Part shown: in pieces, positions 1 through 7,368 of the stretch
Layout of the letters: each line of letters starts with the position of its first letter
Position numbering within the stretch: the first letter of the stretch is position 1
NCBI GenBank assembly: GCA_021790615.1
Contig: JAJYGW010000131.1
Span: forward strand, 1 to 12,105
DNA: 12,105 nucleotides
Origin: Actinomycetes bacterium
Lineage (GTDB): Bacteria; Actinomycetota; Acidimicrobiia; Acidimicrobiales; JAKAOS01
Reading direction: 5' to 3'
Program-made: the position numbers and the translations under genes
The notes under the pieces: generated by a model
Databases searched by the model: none
Seen by the model: the letters and a program-made list of their open reading frames with translations, nothing else
What the model was told of the DNA's origin: nothing

Positions 1-2
1 GG

Positions 3-524
3 ATTGGCGACTTCTCTCGGCCCCGCATCGGGTGGCGCCGGCAACGCGCCGCTGAGGCAGCGAAGGGGACAGCCGCGGGGGCGGGGACGGTGCAAGCCGC
101 GGGGGCGGGGACGGTGCAAGCCGCGGCGAACCGCAACCGCGGCTCGTTGCAGCTTCGCCACGTCGATGCCGGCTCCTGCAATGGCTGTGAGCTGGAGATT
201 GCCTCGATCTTCTCTCCCACCTACGATGCCGAGCAGTTCGGCATCCGTCTCGAGGCGTCTCCCCGGCACGCAGACGGCCTCCTAGTGACCGGCCCTGTCA
301 CTGTCAACATGTCCGGACCGCTTCGCAAGACCTTCGATGCGGTCCCAAGACCTCGGATCGTTATCGCGCTCGGTGACTGTGCCCGAGACTGCGGCGTGTT
401 CAAGGGTGCCTACGGCGTCGAGGGTGCCGTCGGAGATGTCGTCCCGGTCGACCTCGAGATCCCGGGCTGCCCGCCGCACCCGGCGGCGATCGTCGCGGCC
501 CTGCGCACAGTGGCAGGCACGTGA
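3..524 (+). CDS. hyfI: HyfI/NuoB-like 4Fe-4S small subunit, 5' partial
   Basis: Electron-transfer subunit of a group 4 hydrogenase-like / complex I-like membrane complex, at the cytoplasmic face. It should carry one [4Fe-4S] cluster next to the large subunit. Seen: DAGSCNGCE (Cys codons at 177 and 186), SPRHAD, a VTGPVT loop, GDCARDCG (Cys codons at 378 and 390) and PGCPP (Cys codon at 468). In HycG, HyfI and NuoB these segments supply the four cluster ligands; here they are the codons at 177, 186, 378 and 468. The Cys at 390 sits where relatives have Gly. The frame is open to the window edge, so the real start may be upstream. A GTG at 90 would give 144 residues but lies inside a tandem repeat and has no clear ribosome site. 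The stop overlaps the next start as GTGA. In gene order it matches Rv0082 of M. tuberculosis. Family certain, N-terminus uncertain. Confidence 0.88.
   Translation: MGDFSRPRIGWRRQRAAEAAKGTAAGAGTVQAAGAGTVQAAANRNRGSLQLRHVDAGSCNGCELEIASIFSPTYDAEQFGIRLEASPRHADGLLVTGPVTVNMSGPLRKTFDAVPRPRIVIALGDCARDCGVFKGAYGVEGAVGDVVPVDLEIPGCPPHPAAIVAALRTVAGT
71..118 (+). repeat. Tandem 24-bp repeat in the small-subunit gene
   Basis: Two perfect adjacent copies (71-94 and 95-118), followed by the first 8 bases of a third. The unit reads AGCCGCGGGGGCGGGGACGG then TGCA. In frame it encodes an Ala/Gly/Thr/Val/Gln octapeptide, giving a low-complexity segment just before the conserved iron-sulfur domain. It looks like a recent in-frame slippage or recombination product in an N-terminal tail that is poorly conserved in the family. 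Confidence 0.93.
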
Positions 525-2527
525 GCGCGGCCCTGCTCGCGGCCGCCGCCATGCTCGGGCTGCTGGCCTCGGGGGCCGGCGCCGTGGCCCCGGTCAAGCT
601 GAGAGCAGTACTCACGGTCATCCTCACCGTCGCGGCGTGCGGGTGCGCCGGAGCGGCGGCCGTCGAAGTGCTCAGTACGGGACACACTGCGGTGATCGAG
701 ACCGGCTCGCTCATGCCGCTCAGCAGATTCGCCCTCGGGCTCGACGCCCTCGGCGCCCTTTTCACCTTGGTCGCGGCAAGTATCGGAGCCTGCGCGATGG
801 TCTTCCGCCTCGGCTACGCCGGCCACGGCCTGTCCAGCCGGACCGCCTCGAGCACGCTGCCCCTCTTCGTCACGACTCTCCTGCTCGTGCCCGCTGCCTC
901 GAATGTCACGACTTTCCTCTACCTCTGGGAGCTCATGGCGCTCACCTCCCTCGTCCTCGTGCTGACCGACCATCGCCATCGCCCCGAGGTGCAGGTTGCC
1001 GGTCAGTGGTACGCCGTCATGACTCAGCTCGGAGCCGCAGCCATCCTCATCGGCCTGGTCCTGCTTGCTACCAGGGCAGGCAGCCAGTCCTTCACGGCCA
1101 TCGCTGAGCGCGGTCCACGCCTCACGCCCTCGGTGCGCGACACGGTCTTCCTGCTCACCCTCGGGGGCTTTGCCCCCAAAGCCGGTGCGGTCCCGCTCCA
1201 CGTCTGGCTGCCGCGAGCCCACCCGGAGGCTCCCGGCCCTGTCTCGGCCCTCATGTCGGCCGCGATGGTGAACCTCGGCATCTATGGGATCGTCCGCGTA
1301 GGCGATGGGCTGCTCGGCGGCGGCCCGGCCTGGTGGTGGCTCCTCGTGATGGCCGTCGGAGCGCTATCCGCCCTCTTCGGGTCGCTCCACTCGGCGACGA
1401 GCACCGACCTCAAGCGGCTACTGGCCTACTCGACGACCGACAACGTCGGACTGATGCTGCTTGGCGTAGGCGCGTCCGGTCTCTTCGCCGCGACCGGGCA
1501 CCGGACCCTCGCTCTGGTCGCGCTCGCGGCGGCACTGCTTCACGTCGCCTTCCACGCCGTATTCAAGGGCTCGCTCTTCCTCTCCGCCGGTTCTGTCCAA
1601 CAAGCGACGGGCACCCGCGACCTTGACAGCCTGGGTGGTCTTCTCCGGGCCATGCCAGTGAGCGCGCCGATCTTCATCGTGGGTGCTCTCGCGATCGCGG
1701 CTCTGCCGCCGCTGTGCGGTTTCGTCAGCGAGTGGCTCCTCCTGCAGGCAATGCTGCACGGGCTCCCGTCGAGCAACACGGCAATCGCCATCGCCATGCC
1801 GGTAGGAGTCGGCGCGCTCGCTCTCACCGGGGGCCTGACGGCGGCGACCTTCGTCAAGGCAGTCGGGATCGGGTTTCTTGGCCGGCCCCGAAACGAAGCA
1901 GTCGCCACGGCCGGCGACGTTCCAAGGTCGATGGCGACTGGAGCGGGTATCTTGGCAACAGCCTGCCTGGTACTAGGCGTCGCACCCTTCCTCGTCCTCC
2001 CGGCGGTGCTCGACGCCGCGAGGACGGCCACAGGCACAACTATCGCCGACCCACTGTCAAGAGGCTGGAGTCTCGGCCTTTCGGGCGTGCATGGGGCCCT
2101 GGCCCCGGGTCTGATAGCCGCCGGCCTCACGCTCGCCATCGGCCTCGTCGCAGGCGCGAGACGCCTGGCCCAGGTCCGGGCGCTCCGCCATGTCGAAGCC
2201 TGGGGATGTGGCAGGGAGATACAGACAGCACGGATGCAGTACACGGCCACATCGTTCGCCGAGCCCCTTATCCGCGTCTTCGACGACGTCCTGCAGCCTG
2301 TCCATGACCTTGACATCAGTCACACTGCCGAGTCTCGCTACTACGTCGAGTCAGCCAGGTTCCATACCTCGCTCGAGGACGGTTTCGAGCGCCACCTGTA
2401 CCGACCCGCAACCTCGATGCTCCGGTGGTGGGGCGCCCTCACGAGACGAATCCCGAACGGAAGCGTCCACCGCTACCTGGCGTTCGGCTTCGTGGCACTC
2501 GTACTCGTCCTTGTCGTGGTGGCATAG
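521..2527 (+). CDS. hyfB: HyfB-like membrane subunit (NuoL/M/N antiporter family)
   Basis: Large polytopic membrane subunit, 668 residues, close to the about 670 of E. coli HyfB. Family members form proton-translocating channels in the membrane arm of complex I and group 4 hydrogenases. Seen: many hydrophobic helices; the NuoL/M/N core with WELMAL (Glu137), PKAGAVPLHVWLPRAHPEAP (Lys220), the DLKRLLAYST loop and HAVFKGSLFL (Lys349). These charged residues correspond to the helix-buried Glu/Lys residues linked to proton transfer in this family. The C-terminal part (CGREIQTARMQYTATSFAEP and on) is typical of HyfB/HycC rather than NuoL. The GTG start overlaps the upstream stop by 4 nt, which implies translational coupling. 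Corresponds in order to Rv0083. The pumping role is inferred from the family. Confidence 0.93.
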   Translation: MSAALLAAAAMLGLLASGAGAVAPVKLRAVLTVILTVAACGCAGAAAVEVLSTGHTAVIETGSLMPLSRFALGLDALGALFTLVAASIGACAMVFRLGYAGHGLSSRTASSTLPLFVTTLLLVPAASNVTTFLYLWELMALTSLVLVLTDHRHRPEVQVAGQWYAVMTQLGAAAILIGLVLLATRAGSQSFTAIAERGPRLTPSVRDTVFLLTLGGFAPKAGAVPLHVWLPRAHPEAPGPVSALMSAAMVNLGIYGIVRVGDGLLGGGPAWWWLLVMAVGALSALFGSLHSATSTDLKRLLAYSTTDNVGLMLLGVGASGLFAATGHRTLALVALAAALLHVAFHAVFKGSLFLSAGSVQQATGTRDLDSLGGLLRAMPVSAPIFIVGALAIAALPPLCGFVSEWLLLQAMLHGLPSSNTAIAIAMPVGVGALALTGGLTAATFVKAVGIGFLGRPRNEAVATAGDVPRSMATGAGILATACLVLGVAPFLVLPAVLDAARTATGTTIADPLSRGWSLGLSGVHGALAPGLIAAGLTLAIGLVAGARRLAQVRALRHVEAWGCGREIQTARMQYTATSFAEPLIRVFDDVLQPVHDLDISHTAESRYYVESARFHTSLEDGFERHLYRPATSMLRWWGALTRRIPNGSVHRYLAFGFVALVLVLVVVA

Positions 2528-2537
2528 AGGTGGCGCC

Positions 2538-3500
2538 GTGAGTAGCTCCTGGCCGGCCGCGACCGTCGCGGCTACCTCTGTCCTGCAGGTTGTCCTTCTC
2601 GTCGTAGGCGGCCCTCTCCTCGTCGGCCTGATGCGCAAGGTCCGCTGCCGTCTCGAAGGCCGCGCCGGCCCTCCGATCCACCAGCCGCTGCTGGACCTCC
2701 GCAAGCTCGCCCGCCGCGAGCGCATGCGTCCCGAGCACGCAACTTGGGTCTTCTCGGCGGCGCCTCTCGTCCTCGTGGGGACCACCCTGGTCATCGCCGC
2801 CGTCGCCCCGCTTCTCACCACGAGCCCGGCGTTTGGTCAATATGGCGATCTCTTCGCCATCGTCTACCTGCTGCTCCTCGGCTCGGTCGCACTCGCGCTC
2901 GGCGCCCTTGACACCGCCACGGCCTTTGGCGGCATGGGCGCCAGCCGAGCCATGACGATCGGGGCGGTCGCCGAGCCGGCGCTCCTGCTGTCGGTCCTCG
3001 CTCTCTCGATCCCCGCGCACTCTTCAGACCTGCCGGCGATCATCACCGGGTCGCTCACCCATCCGATCTGGCTGGCGACGCCGCAGCGGCTCCTGGCTCT
3101 GGTTGCCTTCGTCATCGTGATCGTGGCCGAGAGCGGCCGGCTCCCCGTGGACAATCCGAGCACGCACCTCGAGCTGACGATGGTCCACGAGGCGATGATC
3201 CTCGAGTACGCCGGGGCCGACCTCGCCCTCGTAAGGCTCGGGGAGTCGATGCGCCTCGCTCTTATGATCTGCCTGCTGGCCGACCTGTTCGTGCCGTGGG
3301 GCATCGCCACAGCACCGGGTCCGGCACATGTGGGCCTCGGACTTGTCGCCATCGTCGCGAAGGTGGCCGTGCTCGGTGCCGGCCTTGCAGCCTTCGAGGT
3401 CACCGTCGCAAGACTCCGCCTGTTCCGCGTGCCCGAGCTCATGGCCGGCGCTTTCGTCCTCGCCGTCCTCGCCGTCGTCTCCGCGCTGGTGAGCCCGTGA
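2538..3500 (+). CDS. hyfC: HyfC/HycD-like membrane subunit (NuoH-like)
   Basis: Membrane anchor subunit of about 320 residues (E. coli HyfC is about 322) that links the hydrophilic module to the antiporter-like subunits. In complex I its homologue NuoH helps form the quinone chamber and the connection to the proton channels. Seen: the conserved loop after helix 1 (EGRAGPPIHQPLLDLRKLAR), the acidic loop ESGRLPVDNPSTHLEL (Glu198 to Leu213), HEAMILEYAGADLAL, and about eight hydrophobic segments. GTG at 2538 was chosen because the conserved N-terminal helix begins right after it, GAGG lies at 2527-2530, and it gives the family length; the frame runs open further upstream inside hyfB but that part is not coding. 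This is the only non-overlapping junction in the operon (10-nt gap). The stop overlaps the next GTG. Confidence 0.93.
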   Translation: MSSSWPAATVAATSVLQVVLLVVGGPLLVGLMRKVRCRLEGRAGPPIHQPLLDLRKLARRERMRPEHATWVFSAAPLVLVGTTLVIAAVAPLLTTSPAFGQYGDLFAIVYLLLLGSVALALGALDTATAFGGMGASRAMTIGAVAEPALLLSVLALSIPAHSSDLPAIITGSLTHPIWLATPQRLLALVAFVIVIVAESGRLPVDNPSTHLELTMVHEAMILEYAGADLALVRLGESMRLALMICLLADLFVPWGIATAPGPAHVGLGLVAIVAKVAVLGAGLAAFEVTVARLRLFRVPELMAGAFVLAVLAVVSALVSP

Positions 3501-4156
3501 GCGGGCAACCGTTCGCCTCGGGTCTAACCCTCGCGGTAGGCGCGGTGCTCGTCTGTGCCGTCGCGGTGCTCTGGCTCTCGTCCCTCGCCTCTGTCATCCG
3601 TGCCGTCTCGTTGCAAGGGATCGCCCTCGGCACCGTCGCCATCGTCCTCGGCCTGCACCTCCACGACCCCGCGCTCATCGCGACGGCGGCGGTCGTCATC
3701 GTCGTTAAGGGGCTCGCCATCCCCATGCTGTTGCGCCACGTCACCGGCGACCAGCCCCTGGAGCGAGAAACCCGCCCCCTCGTCAATGTTCCAGCCTCCC
3801 TCGTGGCTTCAGCCGCGGTGATATTCATCGCCTTCGCGCGCACCCGCGGGATCGCCCGTTACGTTGGCACCACCGCCGGGTCCTTGGTACCGGTCGGGTT
3901 CGCGGCGCTGCTCGTGGGTTACTTCGTGCTTGTGTCCAAGAGGCGCCCGGTCTTCCAGATGGTCGGGATCCTCCTCGTCGACAACGGCATCTCACTCGTC
4001 GCGTTCCTCGTGACAGCCGGGGTGCCGTTTCTCATCGAGCTGGGAGTGTCTTTGGACGTGTTGCTCGCAGTTGTCGTCCTCGGCGTGCTCGCGGTCCGGC
4101 TACGCACCGACTTCGGCGACTTGGACCTCGACGATCTGCAGGAGCTGCACGACTGA
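3497..4156 (+). CDS. hyfE: HyfE-like membrane subunit
   Basis: Small integral membrane subunit, 219 residues (E. coli HyfE is about 216). HyfE-type proteins contain a NuoK-like part and sit in the membrane arm between the larger subunits. Seen: seven or so hydrophobic helices, the segment VVIVVKGLAIPMLLRH with an intramembrane Lys, and the family-typical RPVFQMVGILLVDNGISLVA. The C-terminus is hydrophilic and acidic (DFGDLDLDDLQELHD). GTG at 3497 is the start because it overlaps the hyfC stop as GTGA and gives the right length. Corresponds to Rv0085 (HycP) by order. Role inferred from family and context; no catalytic function is expected. Confidence 0.88.
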   Translation: MSGQPFASGLTLAVGAVLVCAVAVLWLSSLASVIRAVSLQGIALGTVAIVLGLHLHDPALIATAAVVIVVKGLAIPMLLRHVTGDQPLERETRPLVNVPASLVASAAVIFIAFARTRGIARYVGTTAGSLVPVGFAALLVGYFVLVSKRRPVFQMVGILLVDNGISLVAFLVTAGVPFLIELGVSLDVLLAVVVLGVLAVRLRTDFGDLDLDDLQELHD

Positions 4157-5685
4157 TGGCTCTCATCGGCCTCCTCCTTCTCCCCTTGCTCGGCGCGGGT
4201 GTCTTAGCTATTGGCCGAGCACGCCCGGCGGCGGCGTACACCGCCGTGGCCACCAACTGCGCCGTGCTGGTGCTCGCCATCGGCGTGGCTGTGCGCGAGA
4301 GGGAGATCGGCCCGCTGTCGGGCGCCTACGGTGTGCTACGGGCCGATGCCCTGAGCGCTTTCATGGCTCTGGTCATCGGCGCCATCGCGTGTCTGGCTTC
4401 GTGGATCGGCGTGCGCATGATCGCGGCCGATCTGGCCGAGCAGCGATGCAGCCGGGCGCGGGCGACGACCTACCTCGTGCTCGTGCAGGGTTTCGTCGCC
4501 GCGATGCTTCTCGCCGTTCTCGCCGCCAACGTGGGCGTGCTGTGGGTAGCTATCGAGGCGACGACGATCGTGACGACCTTTCTCGTCGGACACAGACGGA
4601 CGAAAGGGGCGCTCGAGGCGTCCTGGAAGTACATCGTCATCTGCTCGGTCGGGATCGCACTTGCTTTCCTCGGAACGGTCCTCGTCTACCTGGCCGCGAT
4701 GCACACCGGAGGACACTCAGCCAGCGCTCTCGATTGGACTTCTCTCAGGTCGCGCGCCTCCCATCTCGATCCTGCGGTCATGCGCGTCGCCTTCGCCCTG
4801 CTGGTGCTCGGCTATGGGACCAAGGTGGGGCTCGTGCCGATGCACAGCTGGCTCCCCGATGCCCACAGCCAGGCACCCGCACCCGTATCAGCCCTCATGT
4901 CGGGCGTCTTGTTGACGGTGGCGTTCTATGCCATCTTGCGCTTCAAGGCGGTCATGGACGTGGCGGTCGGCCCGAGCTACTCACGGGCGCTGCTCGTGAC
5001 GGTCTCGCTGCTATCACTTGCCTTCGCCGCGTCGCTCCTCCTCACCCAGCGCGACTACAAGCGCATGCTCGCCTACCACAGCATCGAGCACATGGGTCTC
5101 ATCGCCCTCGGTGCAGCTGCCGGCATCCCTCTCGCGATCGCAGCCGTGCTTCTCCACATCCTTGGTCACGGACTGGCCAAGAGCGTCCTATTCCTGGCCT
5201 CGGGCGAGATCATGGCGGTCGAGGGTACGAGCCGGATCGACGGCGTGCATGCCCTCCTCGCGCGCCGACCGGCCCTTGGGGGCATCTTCGGCGTCGGCCT
5301 CCTGGCGCTGCTCGGCCTTCCGCCGTTCAGCCTGTTCACGAGCGAGCTCCTGATGATCCGTGCGGAGTTCGAGGTCGGACTTGGCTGGGCCGCCGCAGCC
5401 GCCATGGTCGCAATGGTCGTGATCTTCGTCGCCGTCGCGGCCCATGCCCGTCACATGCTCTTCGGCCCGGCCGCCGGAGCCCGAGCCGGGACTGGGACGG
5501 ACACCGGAGCTGGTGCTGGGGCGGGGGACGAGTCGGGCGGGATCGGAAGCGCCGCGCCAGGCGTGTCCTCGTCTCTCGTCACAGCTCCGCTCGTCGCCGG
5601 CCTTGTCGCCTGCGGCCTCATCGGTGTCTTCGCCTGGCCTCTCACGGGTCTCCTGTCGGCGGCCGCGCACGTGGTGGCCCGGTGA
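4156..5685 (+). CDS. hyfF: HyfF-like membrane subunit (NuoL/M/N antiporter family)
   Basis: Second antiporter-like subunit, 509 residues (E. coli HyfF is about 526). Seen: WVAIEATTIVTTF (Glu134), GTKVGLVPMHSWLPDAHSQA (Lys223), QRDYKRMLAYHSIEHMGL, and HGLAKSVLFLASGE (Lys342). These are the conserved charged positions of the NuoL/M/N channel family and the HyfF/HycQ form of the loops. Near the C-terminus, codons from about 439 to 465 encode a Gly/Ala/Thr-rich stretch (GTGTDTGAGAGAGDESGG) between the last helices, probably an expanded loop. The ATG overlaps the hyfE stop (TGATG) and the stop overlaps the hyfG GTG, so translation is coupled on both sides. With HyfB this gives the complex two antiporter-like modules. 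Ion specificity is not visible from sequence. Confidence 0.93.
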   Translation: MALIGLLLLPLLGAGVLAIGRARPAAAYTAVATNCAVLVLAIGVAVREREIGPLSGAYGVLRADALSAFMALVIGAIACLASWIGVRMIAADLAEQRCSRARATTYLVLVQGFVAAMLLAVLAANVGVLWVAIEATTIVTTFLVGHRRTKGALEASWKYIVICSVGIALAFLGTVLVYLAAMHTGGHSASALDWTSLRSRASHLDPAVMRVAFALLVLGYGTKVGLVPMHSWLPDAHSQAPAPVSALMSGVLLTVAFYAILRFKAVMDVAVGPSYSRALLVTVSLLSLAFAASLLLTQRDYKRMLAYHSIEHMGLIALGAAAGIPLAIAAVLLHILGHGLAKSVLFLASGEIMAVEGTSRIDGVHALLARRPALGGIFGVGLLALLGLPPFSLFTSELLMIRAEFEVGLGWAAAAAMVAMVVIFVAVAAHARHMLFGPAAGARAGTGTDTGAGAGAGDESGGIGSAAPGVSSSLVTAPLVAGLVACGLIGVFAWPLTGLLSAAAHVVAR

Positions 5686-7274
5686 CCACCATCGGCGAGC
5701 ACGTGGAGTTGGACCTCGTGCCGGCCGGCCATCACCGCCGCGCGGCTGTGGTGACACGCGACCAGCTCCTCGCGGCCGCCACGGCCCTGCTCGGGGCGGG
5801 CATGCGCCTTGCCCTTGTGTCGGGACACGACGACGGCACCTCGATGCGAGCGGTCTACCTGTTCACCTCCGGGCCACCTGGCAGAAGGGTCGAGCTGCAC
5901 CTCGATATCGACCGGTCGAGCCCACAGGTGCCGAGCCTCGCCGGCGTCTCGTTTCCCGCGAGCCGCTTCGAGCGAGAGATGCGCGATCTCTTCGGGATCG
6001 AGCCCATCGCGCATCCGCAACCGCGCAGGCTCGTGCTCCACCAGCACTGGCCGGCGAACTGGTTCGCGCTGCGCCATGGAACCGGACACCGGCCTGAGAT
6101 GGTCGCAGACGCCGGAGGGTTTCCCTTCATTCCCGTCAAAGGTGCAGGTGTCTACGAAATCCCGGTCGGTCCCGTGCATGCAGGGCTCATCGAGCCCGGC
6201 CACTTCCGGTTCTGGGTAGTGGGCGAAACGATCCTCCGCATGAAGGCCCGTCTCTGGTACCTGCACAAGGGGATAGAGCGCCTTTTCGAGGGCAGGGACG
6301 TCAGCTCGGGCCTCGAGCTTGCCGAGCGGATCTCGGGCGACACCGCCGTTGGCCATAGCCTCGCCTACTGCCTGGCGATCGAGGATGCGTTGTCGATCGA
6401 GATTCCTCCCGCCGCCCGGGTGTCCCGGTCGATCTTGTTGGAGCTCGAGCGCCTCTACAACCATGTCGCAGACATCGGCGCTCTCTGCAACGACGTGGGC
6501 TTTGCTCTCGCCAACGCCCGGGCGCTCGGCCTTCGCGAGCAGCTCTTGCAGCTCAACGGGAAGGTCACCGGACACCGGCTCCTCCGTAGCGGCATCCGGC
6601 CCGGAGGTGCTCGCCTGCAACGCCTGCCCGGGGCCGGAGAGCTGAGCGAGGTGAGCGAGCAGTTCGAAGACCTCATCGAGCTCGCCACCTCAAATGCCCT
6701 TGTGATGGAGCGTTTCACCGGCACAGCGGTGCTGGACGCAGCTCATGGGGCGGAGCTGGGCGTTGTCGGCGTGGCTGGCCGAGCCTCAGGCGTGGGTTGC
6801 GACTGCAGGGTGGCTCACCCGTGGGTGGAAGCCGGAGCCGAGTTCTCCGAGACAGTGCGCAGCGACGGGGACGTGCGCGCTCGCTTCGAGGTGCGCGTCG
6901 GCGAAGTTCGTACATCTCTGGCGCTGCTCTCGGAGATGCTCGGCCGTGCGGGAGAGCTCGACAGCGTCGCTGAGATCGGCGAGATAGTCGGGAGTGGCGA
7001 GCCGAGCGAGCGGCGCAGTGGGGTGAGGACCGGGCTGCGCAGTGGGGAGCCGAGCGAGCGGCGCAGTGGGGTGGGGATCACCGAAGCGTGGCGCGGGGCC
7101 GTGGTGCACCGCGTCGAGCTCGGTCCTGACCGGCGCCTTACCCGGGTGAAGGTGGTCGATCCATCGTTCCTCAACTGGCCCGCCGTCCCGGTCTCGCTGG
7201 CAGACACGATCGTGCCGGACTTTCCTCTGGCAAACAAGAGCTTCAACCTCTCTTATGCCGGAAACGACCTGTGA
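5682..7274 (+). CDS. hyfG: HyfG-like NuoC-NuoD fusion, [NiFe] ligands missing
   Basis: Large peripheral subunit, about 530 residues. The N-terminal part is NuoC-like, with FEREMRDLFGI starting at Phe96. The C-terminal part is NuoD/hydrogenase large-subunit-like, with VGPVHAGLIEPGHFRF near 162-177, WYLHKGIERLFEG, the HSLAYCLAIE helix and LLELERLYNHVADIG. In true group 4 hydrogenases, four cysteines in ERxCGxC and DPCxxC hold the Ni-Fe. Here they read ERISGDTAVGH (215-225) and DPSFLNW (493-499), with no cysteine in either, so a Ni-Fe site cannot form in the known way. The NuoD-like ISGDT replaces the first motif cleanly, and the C-terminal signature DFPLANKSFNLSYAGNDL is intact, so this is not a frameshift. 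A four-unit repeat is inserted at about 437-468. GTG at 5682 overlaps the hyfF stop. Best described as an Ehr-type large subunit of unknown substrate. Confidence 0.92.
   Translation: MTTIGEHVELDLVPAGHHRRAAVVTRDQLLAAATALLGAGMRLALVSGHDDGTSMRAVYLFTSGPPGRRVELHLDIDRSSPQVPSLAGVSFPASRFEREMRDLFGIEPIAHPQPRRLVLHQHWPANWFALRHGTGHRPEMVADAGGFPFIPVKGAGVYEIPVGPVHAGLIEPGHFRFWVVGETILRMKARLWYLHKGIERLFEGRDVSSGLELAERISGDTAVGHSLAYCLAIEDALSIEIPPAARVSRSILLELERLYNHVADIGALCNDVGFALANARALGLREQLLQLNGKVTGHRLLRSGIRPGGARLQRLPGAGELSEVSEQFEDLIELATSNALVMERFTGTAVLDAAHGAELGVVGVAGRASGVGCDCRVAHPWVEAGAEFSETVRSDGDVRARFEVRVGEVRTSLALLSEMLGRAGELDSVAEIGEIVGSGEPSERRSGVRTGLRSGEPSERRSGVGITEAWRGAVVHRVELGPDRRLTRVKVVDPSFLNWPAVPVSLADTIVPDFPLANKSFNLSYAGNDL
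6989..7084 (+). repeat. Four tandem 24-bp units within hyfG
   Basis: Four adjacent 24-bp units at 6989, 7013, 7037 and 7061. GCGCAGTGGGG begins units 2, 3 and 4. Units 1 and 3 share GAGCCGAGCGAGCG, so the array looks like an ABAB duplication and contains a 27-bp perfect direct repeat (6999-7025 and 7047-7073). In frame the units read GSGEPSER, RSGVRTGL, RSGEPSER and RSGVGITE. They lie between the helical domain and the conserved TEAWRG segment, a place where a surface loop can be lengthened. Confidence 0.9.
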
Positions 7275-7368
7275 TCGCGACACGGTTGGTACTTTCGTTG
7301 AAGTGGCTGCTTCGCTGCAGCGCGGGCGCGAGCTCTCACCGGCGCGGTCAGGAGGTTTCTGCGGGATC
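7275..7368 (+). promoter_or_regulatory. Leader between hyfG and the ArsR-type gene
   Basis: A 94-bp gap, the largest in this gene run. It holds AGGAGG at 7350-7355, a near-perfect Shine-Dalgarno 13 nt before the ATG at 7369, which is longer than usual spacing; no closer in-frame start exists. A perfect 10-bp palindrome CGCTGCAGCG lies at 7313-7322 and could be an operator half, but this is speculative. No convincing -35/-10 pair is visible. The regulator may be read through from the operon, have its own promoter, or both. Confidence 0.45.

Noticed and set aside
410..1222. Long antisense open frame opposite the small-subunit gene and hyfB
   Set aside because: No recognisable motif and a composition typical of the antisense of high-GC genes; the sense strand has clear family signatures.
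2190..2537. N-terminal extension of HyfC into hyfB
   Set aside because: The extension has no family match and the GTG at 2538 gives the normal 320-residue length.
4071..5681. N-terminal extension of the HyfG frame through hyfF
   Set aside because: The frame is open upstream by chance, but that stretch is Arg/Pro-rich nonsense; the NuoC-like domain starts just after GTG 5682.
6324..7178. Frameshift or sequencing error as the cause of the missing [NiFe] cysteines
   Set aside because: Both sites are flanked in frame by intact conserved residues and the first has the coherent NuoD-like ISGDT sequence.
5682..7274. Calling the operon respiratory complex I (nuo)
   Set aside because: The NuoC-NuoD fusion, HyfB/HyfE/HyfF-type membrane subunits and DFPLANKSFNLSYAGNDL ending are of the hydrogenase-4 type, and nuoE/F/G/A/J are absent.
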